The notes under the pieces are model-generated. The model ran no database searches. It was not told the DNA's origin and was given only the letters and a program-made list of their open reading frames with translations. This document shows positions 47,449 through 59,063 of a DNA stretch of 64,000 bases, piece by piece. A program made the position numbers and the translations under genes. How positions within the stretch are numbered: position 1 is the stretch's first letter; every line of letters starts with the position of its first letter. This stretch comes from Larix kaempferi (taxonomy: Eukaryota > Streptophyta > Pinopsida > Pinales > Pinaceae), in NCBI GenBank assembly GCA_027924585.1, contig BSBM01000232.1, forward strand, positions 30,266,001 through 30,330,000. Direction: 5' to 3'.

Positions 47449-49036
47449 GGAGACATTTTCTATAGACATTCCTAGCATGGTGGAAGGGGGATCCTTCACA
47501 TGGCTATGGATGTAAGCGCTGGATGATGAGCATCAGGATGATGTTCTAGTTTCTGCTCTGTATGATCAGTTGGATCATTTACATTATTATGTATATGTAT
47601 GCATCATGTTGGATGCTGGATATGATCAGTTGGATCATTTATGTATGTACGCATCATGTTGGATGCTGGATATGATCAGTTGGATCATTTATGTATGTAT
47701 GCATCATGTTGGATGCTGGATATGATCAGTTGGATCATTTATGTATGTATGCATCATGTTGGATGCTGGATATGATCAGTTGGATCATTTATGTATGTAT
47801 GCATCATGTTGGATGTTGGGTATGATCAGTTGGATCATTTATGTATGTATGCATCATGTTGGATGCTTGGAGCATGTATATGTATATGTATAAGGTGGAT
47901 ACATTGTATGATCAGGTAGATCATGTATGTTGATATGTATCAGGTAGATACATTGTGTGGATCATGTATCTATGTATGTATCAAGTGGATACACTGTGTA
48001 TGGTGATATGTATTAGGTAGATACTTGGTATGCATCAGGTAGATGCATTGTATGATCAGGATGATCGTGGATGACGAGCTTCTCCAGATGACATGCATCA
48101 GGACGATGTAGTGATGATGATCAGGTTGATCATGTGTACATCAGGATGATGTATGGAGAGAATCAGGTTGATACTCTGTGGCCGTGGATAGGTTGTGCAG
48201 ATGATCATGTAAGTAGACCTGGGAGATCTGGACAGGATGAAAAAGGCCTCAGATGCTCTTTCGAGGCATTGTCCTATGGCATTTAATTTTCTCCTGGGAG
48301 ATCTGGACAGGACGAAAAAGGCCTCAGATGCTTCAGCCAGGTTTTGTCATGACCACATGTAATTTGCTCCTGGGAGATCTGGACAGGATGAAAAAAACCT
48401 CAGATGCTTCAGCTAGGTTTTGTGGTGGACCACATGTAATGTGCTCCTGGGAGATCCGACAGGTAGAGCTGTGTGCTCGTAATAGCCTAGGATTCTTTAG
48501 CCAGGTTTTGTGGTGAGATCACATGTAATGTGCTCATGGGAGATCCGACAGGTAGAGCTGTGTGCTCGTAATAGCCTGGGATGCTTCAGCCAGGTTTTGT
48601 GGTGAGATCACATGTAATGTGCTCCTGGGAGTTCCGATAGGTAGAGCTGTGTGCTCGTAACAGCCTGGGATGCTTCAGCCAGCTTTTGTGATGGGTCACA
48701 TGTAATGTTCTCCTGGGAGATCTGACAGGTAGAGCTGTGTGCTCGTAACAACCTGGGATGCTACCGCCAGGTTTTGTGACGCACGTAATAAGTCCTGAGG
48801 ATTCCACAGTATGGCCATCGATGATGAAGACCTGTAGGTGGTGGGCCTACATCCAATATGAAAAAGGACTGGCTCTGTAGAACTTCCTATGATGAGTAGA
48901 TACATATTTTTTTGAGATAGCAGTAGCAGTGACGATGACGATGATTCGAGGACAATGCATCGATGATGATGATCCAGAGAAGAAGACTTGTGCTAGCAGA
49001 TCTGTGTCAAGAAATACCTTCCTAGTTAAGAGGGAG
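47449..49036 (+). repeat. Copia-2 tandem arrays and polypurine tract
   Basis: Array I (about 47560-48060) starts with five to six near-exact 50-bp units (GCATCATGTTGGATGCTGGA plus TATGATCAGTTGGATCATTT plus ATGTATGTAT). GATACATTG and GTATCAGGTAGAT units follow. Array II (about 48205-48780) repeats the 77-90-bp unit with CTCCTGGGAGATC and GATGCTTCAGCCAGG. The polypurine tract GTTAAGAGGGAG is at 49025-49036. The arrangement mirrors 7440-8888 of Copia-1, with different unit length and number. Confidence 0.88.
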
Positions 49037-49643
49037 TGTTGATGTATATGTAACTTTGGAATGTATTTCATTCATGTATTTCATTTATATATTATTATTG
49101 TACTCCTATAGAGATGTGTCATTCCTCTATACGGAAGTGTCGTCATGTGTATTGAAAAGTGTCGCAAGTATGTTAACTTGCCGATGGGTTATTAGACCAC
49201 CATGTGTGGGGTCGGCCCTGATTTATATAATATATGGTTAATGTACCTAGCTAGACAAGTCGTCCCCATAAGGTTATTGGGAAAACAGGACAAGTATAAA
49301 TAGAGATCGAGAGATCTCTATTTGGATCACTCATAACTCATTCTTCCTTCACTCAGAAAGTGACGCACTAGTGAGGAGGAGGATCATCTGCTACTAGGAG
49401 ACTATATCTGTGTATTTTGGTTGTACTTTGGTTGAGCTATTGCTCTATCTATCTCTGAGGAAGTTGTGGGGTTTTTCACCTTAGGGTTTTCCCCACGGAA
49501 ACTCTATGTCTATTGTCTCTCATGCTTTTCCTTCTTGGAATGATTGACATGCTTATTATGATTGATATGCATTGATATACTGTACATGTTTTTCTCTCAG
49601 TAAAGATCCTAGAGTATTGTGAATTAATGCTCAAAATTTAATA
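49037..49643 (+). repeat. Copia-2 3' LTR
   Basis: It is 607 bp and collinear with 42385-42991. It ends AATTTAATA, where the terminal CA has become TA, followed by GGGTT (49644-49648). Confidence 0.93.
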
Positions 49644-49648
49644 GGGTT

Positions 49649-51629
49649 CATATTAGAAAACATCATATCTTTTTTTGTGATTATGCCTCAAAGGTAAAGC
49701 CAAGGGTGGCAGGTCAAGGGGGGTAATATTTGACCCCAGAGGAAATCAATTAATTTCATTCTCATGGGAAAATTGGCGAAACTTTGAACAACAAAGCCAA
49801 ATCCCTAGCCCCATGGAAAGGAATATTGCTAATGAATATTCTAGAGAACAAAAATATGACAATGATTGGAGACTTGATGATTATTATGGACCACATCATG
49901 GTATTCAAAACTCTACCTAATTAACATCATTTTAATAAGTTGTTATGTCGCATTCAAAATCTAATTGAAGGACTTAAAAGTATAATTTTTTCATATTTTG
50001 ATAGGGTTAAACTCCTTGGTCAATTCCATGGACACCAAATTTTGCAATCTACCTCTTGGGATAGCTTGGAAAAATTGAAGGCGTGAGGATTATTGTAGCC
50101 TCCCTTAATTTTATGATCCTCATTCAAACTTTAATGACCCTAAATTATGAACCCAAGCAAAGTGGCAAAGTCATGTCAACATGAAAATGCACTCAAATCA
50201 AATATCATGTGCATTCATCTTTATTAAGGTTTGCAAGATGGGATTGCATAGAGTGCATGAGATTTTTTTCTTCATGTTGGATGGGTATTTGGAAATCTCA
50301 GTTTTATTTTTGGATGATACTATTAAGGGTTTTCATTCTCCTTTTTTTAGGTCCGAATGTTATTCCTCTAGTTCAAAGGATATGTTGTTATTCCTTTAGT
50401 TTTGGCATAAAACTTGGTTTTGTTTGTTCATTCCTTTAGGTACATTTCCTAGAACCCTAAATTCATAGGTTAGTTGGTCGGTTGTGGGGAAAGAAATCAT
50501 TTGAACCAGTATTAGAGTCATATTTTGTCAATTTCAAGTATACATTCGCCCTCTATCCTTCTTGGGTTTAGAAGTCCTCTCTAGCCTAAAACATATAGTC
50601 TTTTCAACTGGAATTATAACAATATTCTAGGAGTGTATGGGAATTATCTTAGACACTCCTAGAGTATAATCTGAGAACTTCAAATTAATGGTTGGTTGGG
50701 AATATCCTATTATTTTTTGGTTAAACACACTCCTAGACTGGGATAATTAAGGGATCTTTATCATACTTGTGTCTTGCATCTTTGTATTTCTCATTATAAG
50801 CAACTTTAGGGCCCACAATACTATACTTTGAAAAGATTGTAGGACTTGGTGAAATGGACAATCATGATCACCCAAACCACTATGAGTTCTAAGAACACTC
50901 CACTCTTTGAGACTCATTTTTTTTATGTAAACATCATTGTGACAATATTCAAGAAAATGTGGCACTAGAAATAGGAAGACGAGAAAGTTGGAGAAAACAC
51001 TGGGAATAGAACTATGTAAAGGATTTAAAAGAAACAACTAGAAAATTTATAAGAATGAAATATCATCTAGAAAAACACAAAAAAATATTTATATTGGATG
51101 TAGGGGAACCTTGGTCAATATGGAAATATTTTCAAAATCCAAATTGTTAATAACAATACCAAACTCTTGAAAACAAGGAAAATAGGAAACAATTTTCAAC
51201 ATATCCTAAATATTTTGGTGTATTTTTGGACTGCATTTCCCATCTTTGTTTATATTAAAAGGTTGGATTGTATGGCCACAAACCTCCACTTATTTTAATA
51301 CAAAAATATTAATTCTTTTAATATTAAAAAAAATTCCTTGTATGAATGTTAAAAAAGTTGTATGCACACTATAGTTATGTGTATTGGAATATCTAAAGAG
51401 TGCATCCAATGTTTGTAACATATACACACATTCGCACCCCATTCTCACCCCCCCAAGAAATGAAGGTGGGAATTTTGTTTGTATACTTATACTCATGAAA
51501 CATAACCCCATTGTTGGGTAACCAAACTAAATTTTTTCCTCCATATCAGGGAGAGGCGAGGTGATTTTATTATTATTATTATATCCGAGAGTGAACAATG
51601 TGTTCTAAGTGGCTAACCATGGACATGCA
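49649..51629. other. Spacer between Copia-2 and E; nothing recognised except a small hairpin
   Basis: This is AT-rich sequence without a supported gene; ORFs at 50181-50439 and 50747-51037 show no motif. CTAGGAGTGT at 50627-50636 and ACACTCCTAG at 50653-50662 form a perfect 10-bp inverted repeat with a 16-bp loop, and a third copy of the right arm is at about 50728. Confidence 0.5.
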
Positions 51630-51634
51630 ATAAT

Positions 51635-52019
51635 TGTTAGGAACCCGTGTCAACCCTTCTATTTACTTTGTTAGTATATTGTTGTTGGATGCATATGCTT
51701 TGTAAGTCGTCCCATAGTATTTGTTGATCCATAGTTGTGTTATTGTTGTTTGGCGCATATGCTTTGTAAGTCGCCCATAGTATTGTTGATCCATAGTTTG
51801 TATTGGCCCATGGTTTTGACCCATAGTATTGGCGCCTAGACTTAGTATATAAGTGTGTGTTGAGGCCTATGAGGGCACCGTGAAGTTATTTGTATTGAGC
51901 TTGCTCAAAGGAGGTTTCCCCCTCGAAGTGACCTGTGGTCAATATAAAAGTGATTATGAGTTCTGTCATTTATTTTATTTCACATATTCTTATTAATCAA
52001 TTGTTGCAGGTTCTCCACA
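51635..52019 (+). repeat. Element E 5' LTR
   Basis: It is 385 bp, with a TATA-like TATATAA at 51846-51852. The first half contains an internal tandem duplication of about 65 bp (GCATATGCTTTGTAAGTCG ... GTTGATCCATAGTT, twice), present in both LTRs. The LTR ends TTCTCCACA next to the primer site. Confidence 0.92.
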
Positions 52020-52033
52020 TCTGGTATCAGAGC

Positions 52034-53105
52034 ACTTTCTTGGGCTCGCTGGGTGAAATTTCTGCCAATTTTTTTTTTTTTTCACATCTGTTGCAGCTTC
52101 GGATCTGGGAATAATCCCTATTCGTTTAATTGTGGGAAGTACTTGGGCATAATCCCTAAAAATCATTGTGAGGAGTACCACAGAAACCCCAAATTAGCTG
52201 GCCCATTGAGAGGACCTGCCAGCGAAAAGGGCAACGAACCCTACTTGATTGACTAGTTCCCACCCGTGAGGTAAACCAAGAGCTGTCGTTTGTGGCAAAG
52301 CGGTTATCATTTTTACCTGAGCCGTGGAGTGAGGGGTACTACCCCAATATGCAAGCCATCAGACAGCATTGGTGGCTGAGTGAAACCCATGAACTGTTAG
52401 GAAGCCGCACATACCTCGGGTCCATATCTATTTTCAACTGAACTGTTGCCGCGTCGTTTCAGATCCCTTCTGAAAGTCATTCCAGATCCAACCGTTTCAG
52501 ATCTATTTCAGATCTAGTTTTTTTTTATCCAGTCGGCGTCATTTCAGATCCCTCTGTTTCTGATCACTTTCGTGCCGTTGCAGATCTATCTGTTTGAGAT
52601 CCCTTCCACGCCGTTGCAGATCCATTCCTGATAATAAAATATATATATATATATATATATATAATTCTATTTTTTGGCCATATCTCCCTTGTTTTCACTC
52701 CATTTTCCCTGAAACTTCACTGACACCCTTACAATCCCATTCTGCATATTTCATTCCTGAGGACCCTATCCCAAATTCCACTTCCCAAAGCTCAAAATCC
52801 CACATTTGTCTATTTTTAGGGTTTGCCATAACTTCTTCAGATTTTACCCATTTGCCTTCAAATTTTTCCACCGAGTTCTTTTCTTAATTCTACTTCTTTG
52901 TCTCTCTCTGCCAAATTTTCTCATTCTTTCACCCCACTTCTAAAATCCCCATTGTTTTCTTCCCTATCCATCAGAAAATGTCCAAAACCTAGTCAAACCC
53001 CATTTACCCCTCCGAGTTTTTCCCAAATCCAAATTTCCCTTTACTAAATAAGCTTTTGTTTGTGTTTTTCTATTTATTCCCCCCCCCTAAAAAAAAATCC
53101 TGGTT
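52034..53105 (+). other. Element E leader with (AT)12 microsatellite
   Basis: This is noncoding leader rich in GATC-containing phrases (CAGATCC, CAGATCTA) at 52440-52620. An (AT)n run covers 52639-52663, followed by a pyrimidine-rich stretch to 53100. No ORF is supported. Confidence 0.6.
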
Positions 53106-53135
53106 GTGGTTGTTACCTGCGCCGGAGCAAAAACC

Positions 53136-54530
53136 ATGGAGGAAGCACTTGCAGCCATCCAAACCAAAATCCAAGATCTGGATGAAAAATTTCTCAGCCT
53201 CCATCTTCAGCATTCAACCATGAACAATAACCAACAACAAGAATCTTCTGCAGCCACTGGGTTCTCTTCTTCCAACCATTTCCGTGGTCCGAAGCTTGAA
53301 TTTCCTCGCTTCAATGGTACTGATCCGACTAGATGGGTCTATCGTGCAGAACAGTATTTTAGTCTGCATAATACTTTTGATGTCCAAAAAGTTCCACTTG
53401 CATCCTTTCATTTGGAACAGGAAGCCCTTCAATGGTACCGTTGGTACATCAAGGCTCATGATGAGCCAAAATGGACAGATTTTTGCCAACTTCTTTTGCA
53501 ATGATTTGGTCCCAGTGCTTTTGATGACTTCACCGGAGCACTCACTAAACTCCGTTAAAGTGGCACTGTGAAAGAGTATCAGACTGAATTTGAGAAACTA
53601 GCCAATCACACAGAAGGCTTGTCTGATGAATCCTACAGGAGTTGTTTTATCAGTGGTATTAAGGATGAAATCCGGTCAGAGGTTAAAATGTTTTGTCCCA
53701 ACACAATGATGGAAGTCCTAGGGTTAGCTAAGTTGGCAGAAGACAAGATTGCAACCCAACAACGCTCCAAACCCACTTTTGTTCCCTTCCAAAATTTGGC
53801 TTCTCAACGACCTCCCATTTCGTAAGCAACTCGACCAACTCCTATCAAGCATTTGTCTGAAACAGCGATGAAAGCACGCAGAGAAAAAGGGCTTTGTTAT
53901 AATTGTGATGAGAAATTCACTCAGGGACATAGATGTGTTCAACAAAAGCTCTATCTCTTGGATATGGGTTCTCCGCCTGCCTCTAAAATTGGTGAAGAAG
54001 CTCCCGATCCAATGGATGCTCAGGTCGACATTCAGGAGCCTCCTATTGACCCCCCATCTCAAGACGAACAACCAGAGATATCTCTCCATGCTTTATCCGA
54101 CGTCACCACCCCCCAAACAATGCGGGTCAGGGGTTATTTCAAGAAGCTTCCTCTTATAATACTCATTGATTCTGGTAGCACTCATAACTTCATTGACCCT
54201 TGGATCACCAAACAGGATGATTGTTTTGTCCATCCTTGCTCCAACTTTGAAGTCATGGTTGCTAATGGAGGCACCTTACCTTGCAAGGGAAAGTGTCACA
54301 ATGTGCGTATCTCTCTGGAAGATTATAACCTGCACTTTGACATGTTTGCCTTGTCCTTAGGCAGATGTGATGTGGTTTTGGGCATTCAATGGTTATGCAC
54401 ACTTGGCCCCATCTTATGGGATTTTGCTGAACTTTGGATGCAGTTTTTAGTCAATGGGACACAACACAAATTTACAGGCTTACAACCAGGGTCTCTTTGC
54501 ATCATCAGTTCACATCGCCTGGAAAAATCC
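53136..54530 (+). pseudogene. gag-pol: Element E gag and protease
   Basis: One frame from ATG 53136 runs through gag and protease with three premature stops (near 53502 TGA, 53557 TAA and 53823 TAA), each explainable as C-to-T. Capsid motifs are FPRFNGTDPTRWVYRAEQYF and FHLEQEALQWYRW. After the stops come EYQTEFEKLANHTEGL and SCFISGIKDEIRSEV. The zinc knuckle CYNCDEKFTQGHRC is at about 53890-53930. The protease has LIILIDSGSTHNFID (DSG, about 54150-54190) and CDVVLGIQWL. The frame then runs into the deletion joint near 54530. Confidence 0.88.
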
Positions 54531-54659
54531 TTAAGAAGAATTCACATGGTGTCATCACTCAGCTCCATTCCATTCAGATGCACCCATCAACTGTCTCCAC
54601 TACTTCCTTGGATAGATATGCAGGTGTCCTTGTTGCACCAGTGGGATTTTCACCTTCAA

Positions 54660-55620
54660 GAGACCTTTCTGGTAAGCATTTAGCTGTGTCTACATCTCAG
54701 CAGGAAATGATGGCTATTTTGCATGCAGTACCGACGTGGAAGCCATCCCTATTAGGGAATTATTTCTGCATCAAGACTGATCTTCAGAGTCTGAAAATTT
54801 TCCTGGAACAATGGGTCTCCTCCCCAGCACACCTGAAATGGGTTATCCACCTCATGGGTTATGACTATGCGATCACTTACAATAAGGGTAAGGACAATAT
54901 GGTGGCAGATGCTCCTTCTCGCACATTTGATGACCCAGTTTCTCTTATAGCTATTTTTCTGCTTGTTCCAAACTGGTTGCAATATGTTCAATAGGGCTAT
55001 CTCTTCTATGAACTCCATGCTTCTTCATCGACAGGGCACTCTGGGTTCCTCCAAAAGTATGATCGAGAACAATGTAACTTCTTTTGGCAGGGACTGAAAC
55101 TGCCAGTTCAACATATGGTGGTTGACTGTGATACTTGCCAGGTCAACAAGGGTGAAACGACACTCCTTTCGAGACTGCTCGAACCCTTTCCCATCCCTAC
55201 ACAGGTTTGGACAACTATTTCTATGGATTTCCTAAAAGCGTTCCAGTGGTACAATACCACATCTACAAGGACACCATATGAAGTAGTCTATGGACAGGCA
55301 CTGCCAGTTCTTCTTCCATACACCCTCAACAGCTCCCCAGTTCAGGAAATTGACTCGGTTCTTCGAAACTGCGATCAGATTCTTCTCGTTCTGTAGGACA
55401 ATCTTCACATGGCAAGAATTCGACTGAAACAACAAGCCGCTCAGCACCAGTCAAAGCAAACTTTTCACGCAGCTGATATGGTTCTTCTTCAACATTCCAA
55501 GCAATCCTCCTAAAACTCAAAAGGCGTCAGTGGCTTGGAATGCAATCCGAAGATGCTACAGGGGAACCACTCCATCCAATTCTACATCAATTTCGACATC
55601 TAAAGCTTTGAGGACAAAGA
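54660..55620 (+). pseudogene. pol: Element E RNase H and integrase remnants
   Basis: The plus strand reads the last part of RNase H (STSQQEMMAILHAVPTW, HLKWVIHLMGYDYAI, GKDNMVADAPSR), then the integrase zinc region (GHSGFLQKYDREQCNFFW, DCDTCQVNKGE) and SMDFLKAF. The integrase catalytic core is missing: the sequence jumps to QWYNTTSTRTPYEVVYGQ, the segment after the core, and then the C-terminal MARIRLKQQAAQHQ. So E cannot make a working integrase or RT. Confidence 0.85.
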
Positions 55621-55640
55621 TTTTTCTAAGGGAGAGGGGA

Positions 55641-56025
55641 TGTTAGGAACCCATGTCAACCCTTATATTTACTTTGTTAGTATATTGTTGTTGGACGCAT
55701 ATGCTTTGTAAGTCATCCTGTAGTATTTGTTGATCCATAGTTGTGTTATTGTTGTTTGGCGCATATGCTTTGTAAGTCGCCCCTAGTATTGTTGATCCAT
55801 AGTTTGTATTGGCCCATGGTTTTGACCCATAGTATTGGCGCCTAGACTTAGTATATAAGTGTGTGTTGAGGCCCATGAGGGCACTGTGAAGTTATTTGTA
55901 TTGATCTTTCCCAAAGGAGGTTTCCCCCTCGAAGTGGCCTGTGATCAATATAAAAGTGATTTTGAGTTCTGTCATTTCTGCTATTTCGCATATTCTTATT
56001 AATCAATTGTTGCAGGTTCTCCACA
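55641..56025 (+). repeat. Element E 3' LTR
   Basis: It is 385 bp and collinear with 51635-52019, with a TATA-like TATATAA at 55852-55858. It ends TTCTCCACA followed by ATAAT. Confidence 0.92.
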
Positions 56026-56030
56026 ATAAT

Positions 56031-56950
56031 ATCACTAATGATGCATTCCAAGAGAATCGCAACTTAGATAACTTTCACATGATAGCAATTATCTGACCCC
56101 ATAAAGTCTTTAAATCATTGCCCCTCAATAGCTAGTAAAATTTGAATATCCAAAATGGGGTTGCAGACATGGAATAATAGAATGAGCATAACATTGTTTT
56201 AACATTGAATGTTGGCAATGGGTTTTTGTTAATGGATAAATTGAGGAATGTTTATGATTTTGTGTTGGTTTTCTTTTAATTTGCATTTGGAATCATTATC
56301 AAAGTTCTCAATTTGGAGAATAATTTTCAATCTCCCTCCTGAAAACTAGGGTTATAAGTCTCTTTTGATTGTGGGTAATGCCTTGAGTAAGTTTATAACC
56401 TTAGCTCTAGAGATTATGGATTTGGTTTCCAATAACATTGTTTGATATATATTTACACTTATTTGATAAAAGGTATTACTAATAAAAATTTATTGTGAGT
56501 GGGAATTGATGTTGGACATACTTATTGAACTATGATGATATTAGTATAGAGGTGTTCTTAGAAAGATACATTGTTATTGATTTCTTTCTTATCATTATGT
56601 GAATATTTTTCCCTAACACATTTTGTATGAACTTGTCACTCATCATGTTATTGCTATTGTTCATTTAATTATGATGATAAGTAAAGAACTTACTCGAGAC
56701 ACACACACACACACACACACTCACACACACATATATATCAATTGTAGATTATTGATCAACCAGGGACATATGATGACTTCTTGAGAACGTTAAGGCTTTC
56801 ACATGATATAGAGTGGAACACTAATGGACTTAGTGAAAGAAATTGATAATAGTGATATAAACTCTAATGACAAATCACCATTGAGTAGAGTCAAATAAAT
56901 ATTGAAATGATTGAAACTTTTATAAACAAACCTCACTTCAACAAAACAAA
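56031..56950. other. AT-rich spacer with (AC)n microsatellite
   Basis: No gene is seen. An (AC)11 run begins at 56699 and passes through TCACACACAC into ATATATAT, ending near 56738. Confidence 0.55.
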
Positions 56951-56960
56951 AAATTAGCAT

Positions 56961-57523
56961 TAGGGGAGTTTTGAGGTCTAAAATGGGCCTCCTAAGGGAA
57001 ATAATAAAATAATAATTCTGAATTTTGGAGGGGAAAAATAAAAACTGCTTGTTCTTATAGTATTTTTGACATATCTCCTTATTAGTTTACCCAAATTTCA
57101 TGTTTTGGCACTCATTGGATGAGAAATTTAATTCTGCATCCAGTGCATACCCACATGGCATGCTTTTGAGGCACCCATGGCATCATAAATGATAAATTAA
57201 ATAAAAAATGTATTTTAATACATAAAAATACATTTTTTAATTAAATTTATTGTTTTTTTTGTGTTGTGAGTTCATGAAAAAGTATGTAGTGTGGGTATGC
57301 ATTAGATGTGGATTTGGATTTCACATCCAAAAGTGCCAAAACTATAAATTTGGGTAAATTGATAAAGAGATATGTCGAAAATAAAATACGAAAAGTAGTT
57401 TTTTTCTTTTTCTCTCCAATTTGTTTTTACAAATTTTACCCCCATGGTTGACACCATCATTTTGAATCCTATTGATGGTAGAATTTTTGTTTTCAGGCCC
57501 ATTTTTATCTCAAAACTTCCCTA
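56961..57523. mobile_element. Foldback (long inverted repeat) element
   Basis: The left arm starts TAGGGGAGTTTTGAGGTCTA and the right arm, read as reverse complement, starts TAGGGAAGTTTTGAGATAAA. The match continues inward with small gaps: GACATATCTCCTTATTAGTT against GACATATCTCTTTATCAATT, TTTACCCAAATTT in both, TTTTGGCACT in both, and GCATACCCACA in both. The arms meet in an AT-rich core (TGTATTTTAATACA) near 57215-57235. The whole 563 bp is thus an imperfect palindrome with arms of about 250 bp, as in foldback elements or long-arm MITEs. A clear TSD was not found; TTAGCAT occurs on both sides at unequal distances. Confidence 0.8.
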
Positions 57524-57529
57524 ATGGTG

Positions 57530-57720
57530 TCTAATTTAGCATCCTTTTTAGCGTAATTTTTTCCAAGTATGTTGGAAAATCTAGCACTAAAGCTGGCGTA
57601 ACTTGCAATTTTTTATAAAGTGCCTAAATTATTACCATGTTTAGCACCATAATTTGTGCTAAGTTTACTGCTACGATTGGCATCATATTTAGTGCCATGC
57701 TTGATTTAGTGTTGACTATC
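57530..57720. repeat. Short-motif repeats (TTTAGCACCA type)
   Basis: A loose repeat of TTTAGCAC, TTTAGTGCCATG, AGCACCATAA and GTGCTAAG variants in both orientations occurs about every 20-30 bp. It is low complexity with no gene. Confidence 0.5.
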
Positions 57721-57763
57721 TATGAATTAAATTTATGGAAATAGCTGAAATGGAAAATGGTAA

Positions 57764-57830
57764 GGGAATGCTAGGATTTGAACCCATATCACTTTGTTAT
57801 AGGTGAGATCTCTACTTGAGTTACATTCCC
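57764..57830 (-). repeat. tRNA-like unit 1
   Basis: On the minus strand the 67-nt unit starts GGGAATG and ends CATTCCC, perfectly complementary like an acceptor stem. Inside are an A-box-like TAACTCAAGTAGAG and a B box GGTTCAAATCC. The anticodon arm is not convincing, so I read it as a tRNA-derived repeat (SINE head-like) rather than a working tRNA gene. A second unit lies 190 bp further on. Confidence 0.55.
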
Positions 57831-57953
57831 ACAAAAATATACTATTAAAAGTGTAAATATGAACTGAAACTAAACTAACCTAGTGCAAATTAGAACTTAT
57901 GAAAATATAAATGGTAAATGGTAAAAAATGAAAACAAAAATGGAAAATGTTAA

Positions 57954-58020
57954 TGGAATGTTGGGATTTGAACCCAAATCACTTTCCAAAAGGAAATAAC
58001 TCTACTTGAGCTACATTACC
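57954..58020 (-). repeat. tRNA-like unit 2
   Basis: This minus-strand unit is related to unit 1, with a better A box (TAGCTCAAGTAGAG) and B box GGTTCAAATCCC. The stem is GGTAATG against CATTCCA, with a mismatch. The flanks (AAATGG...TAATGGAATG and ATAAATATA-ACTTTAAAAGTG) also match those of unit 1, so the whole 190 bp was duplicated. A weaker third B box (AGGTTCAAACCC) lies near 58129-58141. Confidence 0.55.
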
Positions 58021-58299
58021 ACATAAATATAACTTTAAAAGTGCATATTTGAATTGAAATTAACCTAAACTATCCATCCAAACTAGTGAATACAAATGGA
58101 AAAGTAATAAGAAATAAATTAGTGCCAGGGTTTGAACCTAGATATCTTAGATTTATGCAAGGGTATTCCCTAATCCATACCCATGAACTAGATTTGAGCA
58201 TTAAACAAACCCCCCAAAATTTCATTTTTTTTCTTCTTTCTCCATTAAAATTACAGGAACAAAACAACAATAAACATTAGAAATCATTAAAGAAAAAAC

Positions 58300-58570
58300 A
58301 AAGCAAAAGAGGAAGGAAAAATGAGAAGGGAGGGGAGAATCCATTATGTTCCTTATGAAGGTTTCACCATGAAACCCTATCCTCCATGCATAAAACCCTA
58401 AGCCTACCACAACAAAATAACAATAAAAATTATAAAATAAATAAGGTAAAATAAGGAGGAGGAGAAGGGAAGGGAAAAGTCATTACCTTCGTTATGGAGG
58501 TTCCTTGATGAAACCTTCTCCTCCATACATGAAACCCTAAACCTACAACAAGGAAACAACAATATAACAT
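58300..58570. repeat. Tandem duplication of about 140 bp
   Basis: GAAGGGAGGGGAGAATCCAT with ATGAAACCCTATCCTCCATG and AAACCCTAAGCCTACCACAA near 58325-58405 recurs near 58465-58555 as GAAGGGAAGGGAAAAGTCAT, GATGAAACCTTCTCCTCCAT and AAACCCTAAACCTACAACAA. The ORFs called here on the minus strand come from this sequence and are not genes. Confidence 0.65.
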
Positions 58571-59063
58571 AATAAATCAAGAACCCGCAAGGTATCACAT
58601 GGAAGTATTCATTTCGAGCACAAGCACCAAAGAACACCCATAGCCAATGTCGACCATGCCTGAGAAACCAGAGATCATGTCCGGAATATCATTCAGAAAG
58701 AAGCAGAGTGCCAATAGGCTTGTAGACACCGAACGAAATCTGAAGAGAGGGACCCGTAATTTAGCACGACTTGCATAAGGAGAAGCAGGAACTTCGGCCA
58801 TTGCTCAAAAGGAAACAACATCGTAGGGAGGGCACCCTGGCCCAACAATACCAGGGTATGTACTGCGAATAAAGGAAGGGACACCAACGATTCGAGTGAG
58901 TAATAACATAAGATATGTAATCAATATGTCATCGATACTGAAAGGAGTTCCTCACACTAGAAACATTGTGGAGAACTTGCAAATGCTACAATATAGCGAC
59001 CATGACCTCATGAACTACCCATAATGCACAAAATCCACATACATTAATGTTTCTCATGGATAA

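Larger units (their letters stand above)
42385..49643 (+). mobile_element. Copia-2: older degenerate copy of the Copia-1 family
   Basis: The element is 7259 bp, with 607-bp LTRs at 42385-42991 and 49037-49643 and TSD GGGTT at 42380-42384 and 49644-49648. I count 24 LTR differences out of 607 (about 4%), against 2 of 608 in Copia-1, so it inserted much earlier. The 3' LTR ends TA instead of CA by a C-to-T change. Gag-pol is collinear with Copia-1 but carries a 16-bp deletion, stops, a replaced segment and internal losses. Confidence 0.94.
51635..56025 (+). mobile_element. Element E: internally deleted Ty3/gypsy retrotransposon
   Basis: The element is 4391 bp with 385-bp LTRs at 51635-52019 and 55641-56025 (TGTTAGGAACC...TTCTCCACA). 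The TSD ATAAT is at 51630-51634 and 56026-56030. The tRNA-Met primer site TGGTATCAGAGC is at 52022-52033, and the purine tract AAGGGAGAGGGGA ends at 55640. I count about 20 LTR differences out of 385. Gag, protease, the end of RNase H and the ends of integrase remain; most of RT and the integrase core are missing. The knuckle CYNCDEKFTQGHRC and DSGSTHNFID are typical of chromovirus-type gypsy elements. Confidence 0.93.

Noticed and set aside
49649-51629. Search for a host gene in the largest spacer
   Set aside because: Frames are short and AT-biased with no splice-joined coding pattern that I could see.
57764-58020. Functional tRNA genes
   Set aside because: A and B boxes are present, but the anticodon arm is not convincing and one acceptor stem has a mismatch.
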